A stretch of DNA of 64,000 nucleotides. Origin: Turritopsis dohrnii. Lineage: Eukaryota > Cnidaria > Hydrozoa > Anthoathecata > Oceaniidae. Positions 52,985-63,946 of this stretch are shown piece after piece. Each line of letters begins with the position of its first letter. Within the stretch, counting starts at the first letter, position 1. The notes beneath the pieces are model-generated. The model was not told the DNA's origin. It saw nothing but the letters and a program-made list of their open reading frames with translations, and did not search any database. The DNA lies in assembly GCA_027922465.2 (NCBI GenBank), contig BQMF02000142.1, positions 744,001 to 808,000 of the forward strand. The letters run 5' to 3'. The translations under genes and the position numbers were made by a program.

Positions 52985-55068
52985 CTAGGATAGCCAAGGC
53001 GGCGTCGCTCGCCACCCATGTTCAGTATGCGTTCTGTTGCAGAATTTCACTTGTGTTAAAGTTTTTTACAGGCATTAATTTGTTATTACATTCAGAAGAT
53101 TAAAACACAGAATCGTTTACCCAGACATACAAAACCAAACATTGAATAACATTACAAAAATGATACCTTCCAACTTTTTCTTTTGTTCCAAAGTTACTAC
53201 TGAACTGCAACCATTAATGAATTTTTGAAATGATATAGCTAGTTCTTCCCAAAAACCATCAACATCATGATTAAAACCATGAGTTTCATTTCTTTGTGCT
53301 TTTTTATTATTGCCTAAAAGAATAATATTTCAATTGTAATACCGAAAAAAAAAAAGGAAATTCAAGTACGCATTAATCCTAAAAACAATAACTAAGAACA
53401 AAAATTTACACGGAAGATAAAAAGTCACAAATAAAATCATAAAGCCAAAGTTATAATACCTAGGCATAGTACGTAAACGATTACCATAACACAAAATATG
53501 CATAAACGCGATAAAATATAAACTGAAGAAAAATAAGAAACATAAAGCAATACAACACTTATTTTGCACAGTCATTTAAATTACATAATCCATTCTTCTC
53601 TTAAGTAACCCTCTCAACATTATAACCCATCATGTGCTTCATTTCTATTTTAACAGATGAAAACATTCAAAAAACATATACAAAAAACCTAATCATGCTA
53701 TGCCGAAATCTAAAGAAAAACAAAACAAAGTAAAAGAAACCTTGAAAATATATTAACCTTAAAAATAATAATTAAAAACACAAACGTAATGACAGAATTA
53801 GTATAGCTGAAAAATTTTTAACAGATGAAAACATTCGTGGAGCCATTTTTTATTTCCAGTTCAAAGCTCCTCTCTGCTGGAAAATTAAAAAAACAACAGT
53901 AAACATCCCTCTTATCCTTTGTTTATCCACTAATACTAACTGTGTTTTAACTAAATAGATACTATTTTAACTTTACCTTTCAATACCAATTCACATCATC
54001 ATGATAGTAATACAATATTGATCATGTTCTGTAGCCATTATCAAACACTTCTAAACTCTTTTACTTTCTATATTTCATACCTGTAAACAAATTAATAACA
54101 CTCGATTAACTTTCCAGCATACTTTGCTATTGTAAACATACACTTTCTATTTGTTTTCTACTGCAATTTCACTACCATTTTTATACAGTGAAAGACATAA
54201 AAATGCTTTCTTCGTAACTTCATAACTGTGGAACCATTTTGAAATAAATAAAATAAGGAACAGCTCGTTACCAAAACAAATCAGTAAACTAAACGAAAGA
54301 ACTCATATAATAAGATATCTATTCAAAGCTATAATATTTAATCTTTCAAAACTAAATTAGAACCATTCCTTACTGTGTAAATAAACATCATTTTGTTCTG
54401 CATTTCTTCACTACACTTTCTTCTGTATAGCGATATTTGATAACTAAAACGTAAACAAACATTTAAATACATATACCTAACTTGTTCTTTTATTAATCAA
54501 AAATAAAAGTTTTATAATAATACCTTTTGTTCGTTCGATCTTTCTGCAGCTAATTTTTAAAAACTTCACTGCACTTCTTCTGTATATCTAATAAATATGA
54601 TTTTTCATTGTAAACAAACAACTAACTCACTTACACGCAATAAACACGATAATAAAACGTTTTATAATAATAACAATACCTTCGTGCATACAAACCTGTG
54701 TTTCTTCGTCAGTTCTTTCGTCGATTTGCTGCCTAAAACAATCAAATTTAAATAAAAATATTCGTATACAAAAAGAAACACGTCTTCTTCGCGAAGTTTC
54801 TTGCTCACGAAATGATCGTTGACAAACTTCGAACGAAGAAATTGCATTGCTCGCACTCCTCCAAAGACGTTTTTCGGCTGATTTCCACTGCGCAAACCAA
54901 AAATAACAAAACGGAGGAGCATATACTAATCGCGGAAAGTGTTCTCGCCTTGACGTGGTTTTACGACGAAAAGGGAAAAAATAAGAAGGATTTGACCGTG
55001 AAAAAAAAACAAATATATCACTCTCTAAAATAAAAGTGGTATGCACAAAGCGAATTAGTATAATAAGA
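52985..55068 (-). mobile_element. Helitron (2.1 kb), GGCGGC-hairpin 3' type
   Basis: The minus-strand 5' end TCTTATTATACTAATTCGCT is at 55068. The 3' end is GACGCCGCCTTGGCTATCCTAG-like at 52985, with the second hairpin arm altered. The next base is A rather than T, so this end is degenerate. Internal homology to the other long copies is clear. Confidence 0.72.
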
Positions 55069-57030
55069 CTAGCCGCCAAGGCGGCGTCGCTCGCCACCCA
55101 TGTTCAGTATGCGTTCTGTCGCAGAATTTCACTTGTGTAAAAGTTTTTTACAGGCATTAATTTGTTATTACATTCAGAAGATTAAAAACAGAAACAAATA
55201 GCAACATGGCTCAGAATATATATTTATACGCAGAAGAGAAGTAACTTTAATGTAAAAAAATGGCAATATATAACACAGAACTGTTTACCACAAAATCAAA
55301 CATTACAAAATGTTAATTCAAAACAAATTGATACCTTCCAACTTTTTCTTTTGTTCCAAAGTTACTTCTGGACTGTTATCATTAATGAATTTTGAAATTA
55401 TATATATATAGTCTGTTCTTCCCAAAATCATCATGATTAAAACCATGAGTTTCATTTCTTTATGCTTTTTTATTATTGCCTAAAGGAATAATATTTCAAT
55501 TGTAATACCGAAAATAAAAAAAAAACAAAAAGAAACAAAAAACAAAAAGGAAATTCAAGTACGCATATCCTAAAAACAATAACTAAAAACACAAATTTAC
55601 CCAGAAGATAAAAAGTAACAAATAAAAACATAATGCCAAACTTATACACCCAGGCATATAGTACGTAAACGATTATATACCACCATCATACATAACACAA
55701 AATAATGCATAAACTTGATAAAATATAAACTGAAGAAAAATCCATCCAATAATGCTTCTTTTTTGTAGGACAGTTTCATTGTACAGAACCCTCTCAACTT
55801 CATAATTTAACCATGTGCTTCATTTCTTTAATGGTTTATACACTTTTCTTTTTTCTGACTTAATAAAAGAAAAGATTTCAGTTGAAGAACAGCTAAAATA
55901 ATCACATTCATTGCAACCATAATGAAGCAAACAAAAACAAAAGACATAAAGTTGGCTGGAAGACAGGCAGATAGACAAAGTACCAAGCATCTTAAATTGT
56001 ACAGGAAAATCTAATAAAAGGCAGACATGGTTGACGTTCCCCCCATTTCCACAGCCATGAGAACCATTTTTAATTGATTTGTAAATAAATAAATTACAGC
56101 GCGCGTTACCAAAACAAATTTCGTTCGTTCCGCGTTCCTTTTCATCCAGCATCCAGTTTTCATCCAGCGAAGATACATACTAAATGATAGAATAACTCAT
56201 TATTCATAATTCAAAACTCAATTAATTAATCTTTCAAAACTAAATTAAAATGAAAACCATTCGTTACTGTGTAAAGGAACATCATTTCTTTCTGCATTTC
56301 TTCACTGCACTTTCTTCTGTATAGCCATAACTAAAACGTAAACAAACATTTAAATACATACATAACTTACCTGTTCTTTTATTAATCTAAAATAGAATAA
56401 TAGCAGTAAAAGTTAAGCAATAAACGTTTTATAATAATACCTTCACGTACAGACCTGTTGTTCGTTCGTCAAACGATTAATGAAAATTGATTTTTTCTGC
56501 ATTTCTTCACTGCACTTTCTTCTATATAGCCATATCTGATAACTAAAACAAAGTAAACGAAAACTAAAACAAAGTAAAACGTTGAAACATGTGCTGGATG
56601 TATACTCGTTTTCGTTTTCCACATAAAAAACATTTCAGTATGATTTTACATAATACATACATAAATAATACGTCAATACATTTACTTACGTTCTTTTATT
56701 AATCTAATATAGAAAAACAACAAAAGAAAAGCAAAAAGTTAAACAATAAACGTTTTATAATAATACCTTCGTACAGACCTGTTCGTTCGTCAAACGATTA
56801 ATGAAAATGGATTTCTTATCAACGAACATTGTCGCTATAGTTTGTACGATTTCGGCAACCAATGAAAACGGCGAAAAGACGATCACGTGTCAAAACGTTG
56901 GATTGCAGTGGAAGAGTTTCTTCACTGGCCGGACTGCCGCTATATGACCACGATTAAGAAGATTTTGACCATTAAAAAAACAAAAACAAAACACTCTCTA
57001 AATTAAAAGTAGAGATAGGAAAGTGCCGAT
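55069..57030 (-). mobile_element. Helitron (about 2 kb), right end of the array
   Basis: The 3' end with hairpin GCCGCC-TT-GGCGGC and CTAG is at 55069, abutting the next 5' end. The right (5') end is diverged: the conserved TTTTAATTTAGAGAGTG block is at about 56990-57010 but the TCTTATTATAC start is not recognisable, so the boundary near 57030 is approximate. Confidence 0.68.
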
Positions 57031-57180
57031 TATAGGGCAAAACTATGACGTCATCAGAAATCATATGATTTCGGGAATTTCCCTACTATCAACCTCGAAC
57101 CCAGGGTTTCTTGCCTTTTCGATATACGGATGGCGGCGAAGAAGACCCTGGTCCCGGCTGCTCAAAATCAACAGTATAAG

Positions 57181-57900
57181 TGTGGATTTTAATTTATGCA
57201 ATATTTGCCTCAGTAAGCCCCACATTTTCATAGTTGCTTCTTCGAGTAAGCAAGTTCTGCATAAATTATGTGAAAAATAATAAGTAGACGGCGAACCTTC
57301 TATTAGTATCAAACAGAAAGATCAGAAGAGAGGGTTCACGATTAATAAACATGGAAATGTTGTGAAGCTTTTTGAAAGGCTGCAACTTGCTTTGCTATCG
57401 TGCAACCTTGATAATATTTGCTTCAAACCTAAACAAATTGTTTGTTTTGAACATTTGTTATTTGAAAGAGATGTTATTTATTGCTGTTTTACCAACTGGT
57501 TATGGGAAATCTTGATTTATCAGTTGTATCTTAGCTTTTTACGAAGTAGAAAAATTTCAAACATAGTTATCGTTATTAGTCCCCTAAATTCGACCATTGA
57601 AAACCAGATGAATTTTTTAAACAAGATTGGTATTCCTAAGAGTAATGCAGGAAGAGAATTTGTTACAGATAATATTTTTTTCAGAAGTTAACTGTAGTAA
57701 TTATGAGGAAGAAAATGATATAACATTTTTCCCCGTTGATTCTGGGAGGGAAAGCTTAAATTGTTTTCTGTCATCCTGAGGGGGCTCTTAATGAAAAAAC
57801 TTTAAAACTATTTTGGAGCCAAGTATATCAAGATATAATGTTGTGGCTGTGGTCATTGGTGAAGCACACATTGCATCGAGTCGTGGTAAGAAATACATTG
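57181..57900 (+). pseudogene. RecQ-like helicase fragment inside the Mutator-like element
   Basis: In one frame: a Cys pair (LCNICLSKPH), two adjacent stops, then FKPKQIVCFEHLLFERDVIY, a degenerate ATP-binding loop where the family has a TGYGKS-type motif, and NIVIVISPLNSTIENQMNFL, which is the RecQ motif Ia region. After a further frame break, NVVAVVIGEAH corresponds to the DEAH box with its Asp replaced. Stops, a lost P-loop lysine and a damaged DEAH make it inactive. It is probably captured or element-associated cargo, like the many RecQ-like genes attached to transposons in cnidarians. Confidence 0.72.
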
Positions 57901-58884
57901 TTATTTGAAAATTTCTACTGCATTTTGGTTTTTTATCATAAAAAACATGGTCTTCGACTTCGCTTTGTGGATATCATCAAACATTAAACATAACATATAT
58001 AATTCATATATAAATAAGATATCATCTAGCTCTTTATATAATATTTATAATAAAGTAGTACTGTCAATGTTCCTAATTCAGAATAACAAACAATATGGAA
58101 TGTAAGTCGAAGCAAGTTCAAAATATTTTTAAATTAAAAACACTGCACATCACTGCCGATCAAACTAAAACAAAAAATTCTACACTGTTATAATCATGAT
58201 CTTTATTTATTTTCACCTTTGGAATTAGGAAGTCAGAATTAAGATCAATGACAATTACAAACTAAACTATAAAAATATAAATGTAGCTATTTATTTTACA
58301 TAATATTTGTTTTTTAATTGGGTTTTATATACCAGTAACAGCAAACCTTACATTTTTGCTGCAAAACTGTATTAGACGTTGTACTAAAATCGAATTGTGT
58401 TAACCCTTCATATGCAGTTGTTTCAAGACTGATGGCAAACCTTTTCTGACACAAACTTTTTAAATTGATGTTTTCTTTGAAAATATTTCGTTTTATACCC
58501 AAAAGTATATATGTGTGGGCAATGATCGTTAATGACCCCAACAATGGCCAATGGTTGTTTTGTATTTAAAGCTGACCGGATTTTTTTTCTTGCATCAGTG
58601 TTATTGACATAGTTATGATTTTATCATAGTGTTTATGATATGCAGATGTATGTATGTTGGCTTTTTTATTGGTGTTTAAATTTGTAAAGGAAGATTGTGT
58701 TGTGTCAAAATTAAGATGCTTTTTCGATTCTATTGTAGTAACCATTGATTTTGCAGGTGGTTACGTGCTGGTTTCAGGTGAACCAGCAGACATTCGTTTA
58801 ATGGAAAATTTTTGTCTTTATTCAATTTGACTTCTCTTCTCTGATTTAAGATTTTTTCCAAGAAATATAGTTTCTGAAAAGCCG

Positions 58885-59034
58885 TCACCAACATGTATGT
58901 TTACACCACATACCGTTGAGATTTTCCTGCTTAAGTTTCTTCTTTTCACCAGACACAGATTGTACTTTCAACAAAAAGCTGTTGTCAGTAACAGTGAGTA
59001 AGACTGCACAATCTGCATGTTCCTCCAACTCTAG
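58885..59034 (-). pseudogene. Short coding-like relic, minus strand
   Basis: A 49-codon frame reading LEEHADCAVLLTVTDNSFLL and VSGEKKKLKQENLNG has protein-like composition and lies opposite the helicase relic within the same element. It has no start codon of its own, so it may be an internal exon or remnant. Family unknown. Confidence 0.35.
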
Positions 59035-59547
59035 GTTTTCGAGAATAGACTTTTTTTAGGAGTAATTTTCAATAACTCTTCGTACATTTAACTAAAAAAT
59101 TATATTCATCAGTCAACTGATATGCCACTTGAAAATTATGGGGAAGGAACGGCACAAATTAGTCAGACAACTAAAAGTCACACTGGCAGCCATTTTTAAC
59201 TAAAAAGTATTTTATTAAAATCATTATTATCCTATCAAGTTTGGCCAAAAACACATGTAGATGAAGGGTTGATAAGTTGGAATGTATGCCAATTAAGGAA
59301 AAACAAAAATATAATGGTTTTCCAAAAACAATGAATTTATAAAATTTTCTCTTCCAAACCACGTGCTCGGACTTTCATTCTCGCTTCTGCGTTTACCATT
59401 TTGATAAACAACGCGCTGCTTAAATTATTCGAGAATCCTGCTGAACCAATGAAATCAGAGAACGCAGCAGCCGGGACCAGGGTCTTCTTCGCCGCCATCC
59501 GTATATCGAAAAGGCAAGAAACCCTGGGTTCGAGGTTGCCCTACTAT

Positions 59548-59774
59548 AGCTAATATTATCATCATATAAGATCTTTGTTTTCATAACGCGATACGAGTTA
59601 TGAAACGTGTTATTTTGATTACATAACATAACAAAATTCTCAAATAACAGTTTCTATTATTATAACCACAAATTACTCATAAATGTAAACAATATCATAA
59701 AAATGTAGTAAAAAGCAGTTTGTAGAAGTTTCATTTTTATAACATAAATAAGCTAATAATACATATGACATACA
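59548..59774. other. Short A+T-rich spacer
   Basis: Nothing supportable. Confidence 0.4.
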
Positions 59775-60008
59775 GATCAGAGTAGTCTAGTGGATAAGAA
59801 CGCTAACTTGTAACAACAAGGTCGTGTGTTCGAACCCCACTCGGTCTCTCATGTCCTGGTTGAAAAACTTGCATGAGTGCGCACTTCCCCGCAGTTGCGT
59901 TGGATATATCGCGGTTTGGGTAGACTTCGGTCTGGGTGATTAATCACTGTCAGGTTTCACTGGTCCACAGAGACATTCAGGTTACCGTCAAATCGATCGA
60001 AATTCAAC
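59775..60008 (+). mobile_element. tRNA-derived SINE
   Basis: The tRNA-like head has an A box (TAGTCTAGTGG, 59783-59793) and a B box (GTTCGAACCCC, 59828-59838) with the right spacing. The CTTGTAA anticodon-loop-like sequence suggests derivation from a tRNA-Thr, but the anticodon stem no longer pairs, so it is not a functional tRNA gene. A non-tRNA body follows to the 65-bp repeats. RNA polymerase III would read this promoter. Confidence 0.75.
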
Positions 60009-60201
60009 ATAAACGTCAGGGCTTGAAGGTGTTAGCATGAACCTAAACTACTATGACATGTGGCTGTCGGGATATAAACGTCAGGGCTTGAAGGTGTTAG
60101 CATGAACCTAAACTACTATGACATGTGGCTGTCGGGATATAAACGCCAGGGCTTGAAGGTGTTAGGATGAAGCTAAACTACTATCACATGTGGCTGTCGG
60201 T
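60009..60201. repeat. Three tandem 65-bp repeats
   Basis: Units start ATAAACGTCAGGGCTTGAAG at 60009, 60074 and 60139. Units 1 and 2 are identical over most of their length. Unit 3 has several substitutions. They lie directly downstream of the SINE body and upstream of the viral region. Confidence 0.92.
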
Positions 60202-60239
60202 ACAAAAACCTAAGGGTTCTCTAAAATAGAGTTTTGTTT

Positions 60240-61376
60240 TCAATAATAATAATAATACCATATACTAAACATCGTGGTAATCGCTAAAACCAAAGCTATT
60301 TTCTCTTCTTCATGAGATGGGAGTGAATCTGTTTGACTCACTACTCTTTTGTGAACTTCTTTTTGAGAGCTAGTCACTTTGGGTAAAATATGATGCTCTT
60401 GCATAACATTAATCATTTTGTTTCTTCCGAGGATCAAGTTGTCATTAGATATGAGAATTTTATTATTATAACCAGACACTCCCGACTTGATGTTTAGATT
60501 CATGTCACTAGGTAACATGTAAATACCTTGTCCAACAGAATAATCAACTTTGCTTGAAGCGTAATTTAAAGTATCTTGATAACGTTTAATGTCATCTTGA
60601 ATATCAACTCTGCGGTTAACAATGTCTTCAAAGTTGTTCATAAAAACTCTTTGAGCTGTCAAAGCGCTTGAATTATTACCTAAAATAGAAGAACGAGCTG
60701 AGGCTTGCGAACTAAGAAGAAGATAAGCATATGCTCTAACACTCTCTGAAATTTTTACAAGACCTGTTTTTGTAAAGCCTTTAGATTTTTCTATAATCCA
60801 CCGTGTCATGGAGTCGTCTGTGAAATAACTCAGACCTGGCGTTGGATAGTCTCTACGTCTTTTTTGATACGAGCTATAAAAATATTGCCCTTTGTATTTC
60901 TTAGAATCAGAATCGACACCATATTCACTACAGATTTTTAAAAACTCTTCTTTGTTATAAGGATTATCGTATTGGTTGAAACTATCTTCAAAAGGTAGAG
61001 GTGTCTGCAGACGCTTAATGATTCGTCTAATATGATAATAGACATGAAAACGATATACTGCCCTAATCATAGGAGTAGAGCGACCTTCTTTCAGGTGTTC
61101 AGAACTGACCCCACAAGCACTTGAAGCACACCAAGTGACAAAATTGAGTTGGGTTTGCCATAATTTAAATGGTTGTTCCTGCCAAATTTTCATACGTTGA
61201 TCATTTTCATCCATTTCGTAATTAGTAAATATATTTGGAAAAGTTGCGGGGAAAGAACCGCTCTCAGAGACGATAATTGTTTGTTTGTATAAATCTTTAG
61301 CATTCAATATCTGAAGGTCTTGTCCTCCATTTGGCTTATAAGCCGCATTGGGATTATATTTAAAAATATCCTCCAT
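60240..61376 (-). CDS. Conserved Polinton-like virus protein with C-terminal membrane anchor (378 aa)
   Basis: It starts MEDIFKYNPNAAYKPNGGQD. A conserved-looking core reads KLWQTQLNFVTWCASSACGV, then a basic segment (YYHIRRIIKRLQTPLPFED). A Gln/Ser-rich helical region and a polar tail precede a single hydrophobic span (IALVLAITTMFSIW) and five tyrosines. I recall proteins of this layout beside the same capsid and ATPase genes in other invertebrate Polinton-like elements, but their role is not established. A virion membrane or capsid-associated structural protein is an inference. It is transcribed divergently from 61416. Confidence 0.72.
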   Translation of the reverse strand: MEDIFKYNPNAAYKPNGGQDLQILNAKDLYKQTIIVSESGSFPATFPNIFTNYEMDENDQRMKIWQEQPFKLWQTQLNFVTWCASSACGVSSEHLKEGRSTPMIRAVYRFHVYYHIRRIIKRLQTPLPFEDSFNQYDNPYNKEEFLKICSEYGVDSDSKKYKGQYFYSSYQKRRRDYPTPGLSYFTDDSMTRWIIEKSKGFTKTGLVKISESVRAYAYLLLSSQASARSSILGNNSSALTAQRVFMNNFEDIVNRRVDIQDDIKRYQDTLNYASSKVDYSVGQGIYMLPSDMNLNIKSGVSGYNNKILISNDNLILGRNKMINVMQEHHILPKVTSSQKEVHKRVVSQTDSLPSHEEEKIALVLAITTMFSIWYYYYY

Positions 61377-61415
61377 TATTATTTAATAATATTATCTTCT
61401 ATTTAATACAAGAAA
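61377..61415. promoter_or_regulatory. Divergent promoter region, 39 bp
   Basis: Only 39 bases, almost all A/T with an internal near-palindrome (TATTATTTAATAATATTATC), separate the opposed start codons of the 378-aa and 186-aa genes. A similar A/T word (TTATATATCATAATTAATA) precedes the capsid gene at 62000-62019, suggesting a shared viral promoter motif. Confidence 0.5.
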
Positions 61416-61976
61416 ATGTATATCACGGTAAATCTCGTAAGGGGTGAGAAGACTGTATATCTATCTTACCCCATTCAAAACTTGGATGGCTCAAAAGAAA
61501 TTGCATTGGTTGATATGTTTGCAGACAATGTTACGTATGAAATAACCACAGATCTAACACTGAAACTGTCTGCTGATGGGAAAGCTAAAAAGTTGGTACC
61601 TCAAGGAACATTCACGAGTAGGGAATTGAACGCCTTTTTAGCAGGTGCCTTTTTAAAGGGTGATGCAGAACTTACCTCATTAAGCAAAGACCCTCGAATA
61701 ATCAGAACAAATAAGCTCGCTAAAAAAATCAAAATTAATTTGCATCTCTCTGAACTCGACAACACTCAAAATCTTGAGGATGGTAAGCTAAGTGATATTT
61801 TACTATCCCATCACAAGGCTGAATATAGTGACTTCACATATGTTGAGCCTAAAAACCCTCAGTACAAAAAATTAAAAAATGGTGTATTTCAGTCTCTCAC
61901 GTTGAAAATCACAGATCAACATGGTAATATGCTAAAAGAAGACCTAGGAAGAACCGTTGTTTTGCATATCCGCTAA
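61416..61976 (+). CDS. Candidate minor capsid protein (186 aa)
   Basis: It is an intact beta-rich sequence with no membrane segment: an N-terminal MYITVNLVRGEKTVYLSYPI strand-like start, a basic middle (NKLAKKIKIN) and a C-terminus of the type SLTLKITDQHGNM ... VVLHIR, which resembles the last strands of viral jelly-roll or tail-like structural proteins. It lies between the divergent promoter and the major capsid gene, where Polinton-like viruses often place the penton or other minor capsid protein. That role is inferred from position and composition, not from a recognised motif. Confidence 0.5.
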   Translation: MYITVNLVRGEKTVYLSYPIQNLDGSKEIALVDMFADNVTYEITTDLTLKLSADGKAKKLVPQGTFTSRELNAFLAGAFLKGDAELTSLSKDPRIIRTNKLAKKIKINLHLSELDNTQNLEDGKLSDILLSHHKAEYSDFTYVEPKNPQYKKLKNGVFQSLTLKITDQHGNMLKEDLGRTVVLHIR

Positions 61977-62019
61977 AACGAGATAAAAAGTAATAATTAA
62001 TTATATATCATAATTAATA

Positions 62020-63336
62020 ATGGAGTATGGAAAGAGGTTAAATCCAGAACGTTCACTTAGAACTGCCCGCGGTGTAAAAGGCTCTCGTCAAAAAGTAATT
62101 GTCACACACAATCCGAGTGAGATCGATCAAAATCAGCTATTGTTGGTTAGGTTTCCAAATTTAGGAAGTGATGATGTCATTATCCCAGGAACAACTAATC
62201 TAAGTTTTGATATTGAACTCGAATCGAAAGCTGACTCAAAAAGAACATTGGTCAGTAACATTGGGAGAGCTATCGTTAAAAAGTTGGCTGTCAAGTTCGA
62301 AGGTAACGAGATATTGAGTATCGATGACTTTGATCTTTTCGGGTGTTACAGAGATTTATGGTTAACCAAGTTTGAAAAGAGAAACGCGATAAGACAGGGT
62401 ATCATCATCGACGATGGGTGTACAGAGAATTGTATGAAATTGAGGATTGATGCTTCTGATAAAGACACCACTGATGCAGAAGACAAAGCCATTGCTGACA
62501 CCTATAAAAACAAGTTTGTCATTCCACTCGACTTTGAGATGCTAGATAGTACTATCCCATATTATCAAGCGGGTTTAGGGAATAGGTTATGCTACGAGAT
62601 CACATTTAACGACTATAACCGAGTTATTTATTCTGACCCTCCAACTTCTGCCGCAGGTCAAAAACGTAACCCAGATGGTAAATACAAAATATCTAACATC
62701 TCACTTGAATATGAGCTTGTGACACAACCCACGTTGGCTAGACAAATCGCTTCTGAATATCAAAACATGGCTTTGCTCTATGATAGGGTTTTGCGGCACA
62801 GACAAATTAGAGTAAACAAGTCAGACACAACATGGAATTGGTCATTCAACACACCTGCCAAATCTTTGAAGGGTATCTTAGTTCTATTTGAAGAAGAAGA
62901 ATCCTACAAACGAGAAACCTGTAAATTCTACAATCCAAAGATCAAAAAGGTATCTGTCATCGTCGAGGGTAAGCCTAACCAACTTTTTGCTCAAGGGATG
63001 CAGCCGTTTGAACAATACAATGAGATTTGCAAGTATTTTGCTGAAGGAAAACCAAAAGATAATAGCGTCGGCGAAAACCGAAAGCGCTTAGGATTACACG
63101 ATGTAAAAGTCTCTGATTACTTGACAAACAAGTATGCTCTATGGTTAGATTTCAGAACAATTGATGAGAATGCCTTGCATGGGACCGGTCGAAGGATTGA
63201 AAATGCGAGTGAAGGCATCACTTTACAGATTGAAAAGACCGCTGAAACTGCAGGAAACTTAAACGCATATATATATCTAATAATGGACGCTCAATTAAAT
63301 ATTCAAAACGGTCAATTTATGTCTGCATTATATTAG
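62020..63336 (+). CDS. Major capsid protein of a Polinton-like virus (438 aa)
   Basis: It is an intact frame. The N-terminal domain contains LLLVRFPNLGSDDVIIPGTT, a strand pair, then IVKKLAVKFEGNEILSIDDF and CYRDLWLTKFEKRNAIRQGI, blocks I recognise from capsid proteins of cnidarian and other invertebrate Polinton-like elements. Length and the two-part beta-rich layout fit a double jelly-roll fold, which would form the hexameric capsomers of an icosahedral virion. It is followed four bases later by the packaging ATPase. The ATG is preceded by an A/T-rich promoter-like motif. No stops or frameshifts. Confidence 0.82.
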   Translation: MEYGKRLNPERSLRTARGVKGSRQKVIVTHNPSEIDQNQLLLVRFPNLGSDDVIIPGTTNLSFDIELESKADSKRTLVSNIGRAIVKKLAVKFEGNEILSIDDFDLFGCYRDLWLTKFEKRNAIRQGIIIDDGCTENCMKLRIDASDKDTTDAEDKAIADTYKNKFVIPLDFEMLDSTIPYYQAGLGNRLCYEITFNDYNRVIYSDPPTSAAGQKRNPDGKYKISNISLEYELVTQPTLARQIASEYQNMALLYDRVLRHRQIRVNKSDTTWNWSFNTPAKSLKGILVLFEEEESYKRETCKFYNPKIKKVSVIVEGKPNQLFAQGMQPFEQYNEICKYFAEGKPKDNSVGENRKRLGLHDVKVSDYLTNKYALWLDFRTIDENALHGTGRRIENASEGITLQIEKTAETAGNLNAYIYLIMDAQLNIQNGQFMSALY

Positions 63337-63340
63337 TAAA

Positions 63341-63946
63341 ATGGATACACTTTACATGAAAGAGCCTCACACAGCATTATTCGTTGGACCAACATCGTGC
63401 GGTAAAACAGATCGTGTTGTAAAATTATTAGAAAATCAATACTTTAATCACTTTGATTTCATCGTGATTATATGTCCCACCTTGAGATGGAATCAGACTT
63501 ACAGAGATCGGAAGTGGTTCTGGAATGACAGCTATGTGATTTTAATTGAGCCGGAAGGCCGCTTGTATGAATGGATTGAGAAAATGGACTTTTTCTGTGC
63601 TGGATACAAAACCTTATTTCTGATTGATGATATAATAGCTGATGAAAAATTGGACAAAAAGAGAAACCCTTTGCTCGAGTTGGCAATTAGCGGCAGACAT
63701 CGAAATCATTCGCTATGGTTACTTACACAATCATACACGGCTATACCTAAAGATTTACGACGGCAAGCTAAAATGTTATATGTGTGGTATCCAAAAGATA
63801 GAAACGATCTAGCCACTATTCATGAAGAGAATGATGTGATTGAATCGCAAGAAGAATTGAAAAATGTCAAGGAAAAACTGAAAGGAGGGAAACACACGTG
63901 CCTAGTCATGAGAATGGAACATCCGAGAACGTATGCGATTTGTTAA
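63341..63946 (+). CDS. Genome-packaging ATPase, FtsK/HerA type (201 aa)
   Basis: Walker A is GPTSCGKT at residues 16-23 and Walker B is LFLIDD at 92-97. A sensor-like LWLLTQSY follows further on, with an arginine-rich ELAISGRHRNHS between them. Length matches compact packaging ATPases of the PRD1-adenovirus-Polinton lineage, which pump DNA into preformed capsids. It starts four bases after the capsid stop, so the two are probably transcribed together. The frame is intact and ends before the window edge. Confidence 0.85.
   Translation: MDTLYMKEPHTALFVGPTSCGKTDRVVKLLENQYFNHFDFIVIICPTLRWNQTYRDRKWFWNDSYVILIEPEGRLYEWIEKMDFFCAGYKTLFLIDDIIADEKLDKKRNPLLELAISGRHRNHSLWLLTQSYTAIPKDLRRQAKMLYVWYPKDRNDLATIHEENDVIESQEELKNVKEKLKGGKHTCLVMRMEHPRTYAIC

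Larger units (their letters stand above)
57090..59538. mobile_element. Mutator-like element (2.45 kb) with long TIRs and 9-bp duplications
   Basis: CAACCTCGAACCCAGGGTTT at 57090 is mirrored at the right end (59538), with pairing over about 80 bp. CCCTACTAT is duplicated on both sides (57081-57089 and 59539-59547). A 9-bp duplication and long inverted repeats point to the Mutator superfamily. No transposase is seen; the cargo is a degenerate helicase fragment. Reading through either TIR gives the same meaningless Arg-rich peptide, which should not be annotated as a gene. Confidence 0.85.

Noticed and set aside
57023..57280. An 85-codon frame and its inverted twin at 59420-59629 that share an Arg/Trp-rich peptide
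   Set aside because: Both read through the long inverted repeats of the Mutator-like element. The shared peptide is a TIR translation, not a gene family.
59775..59847. A tRNA-Thr gene
   Set aside because: A and B boxes are good, but the anticodon stem does not pair and the 3' side continues into SINE body, so it is a SINE head.
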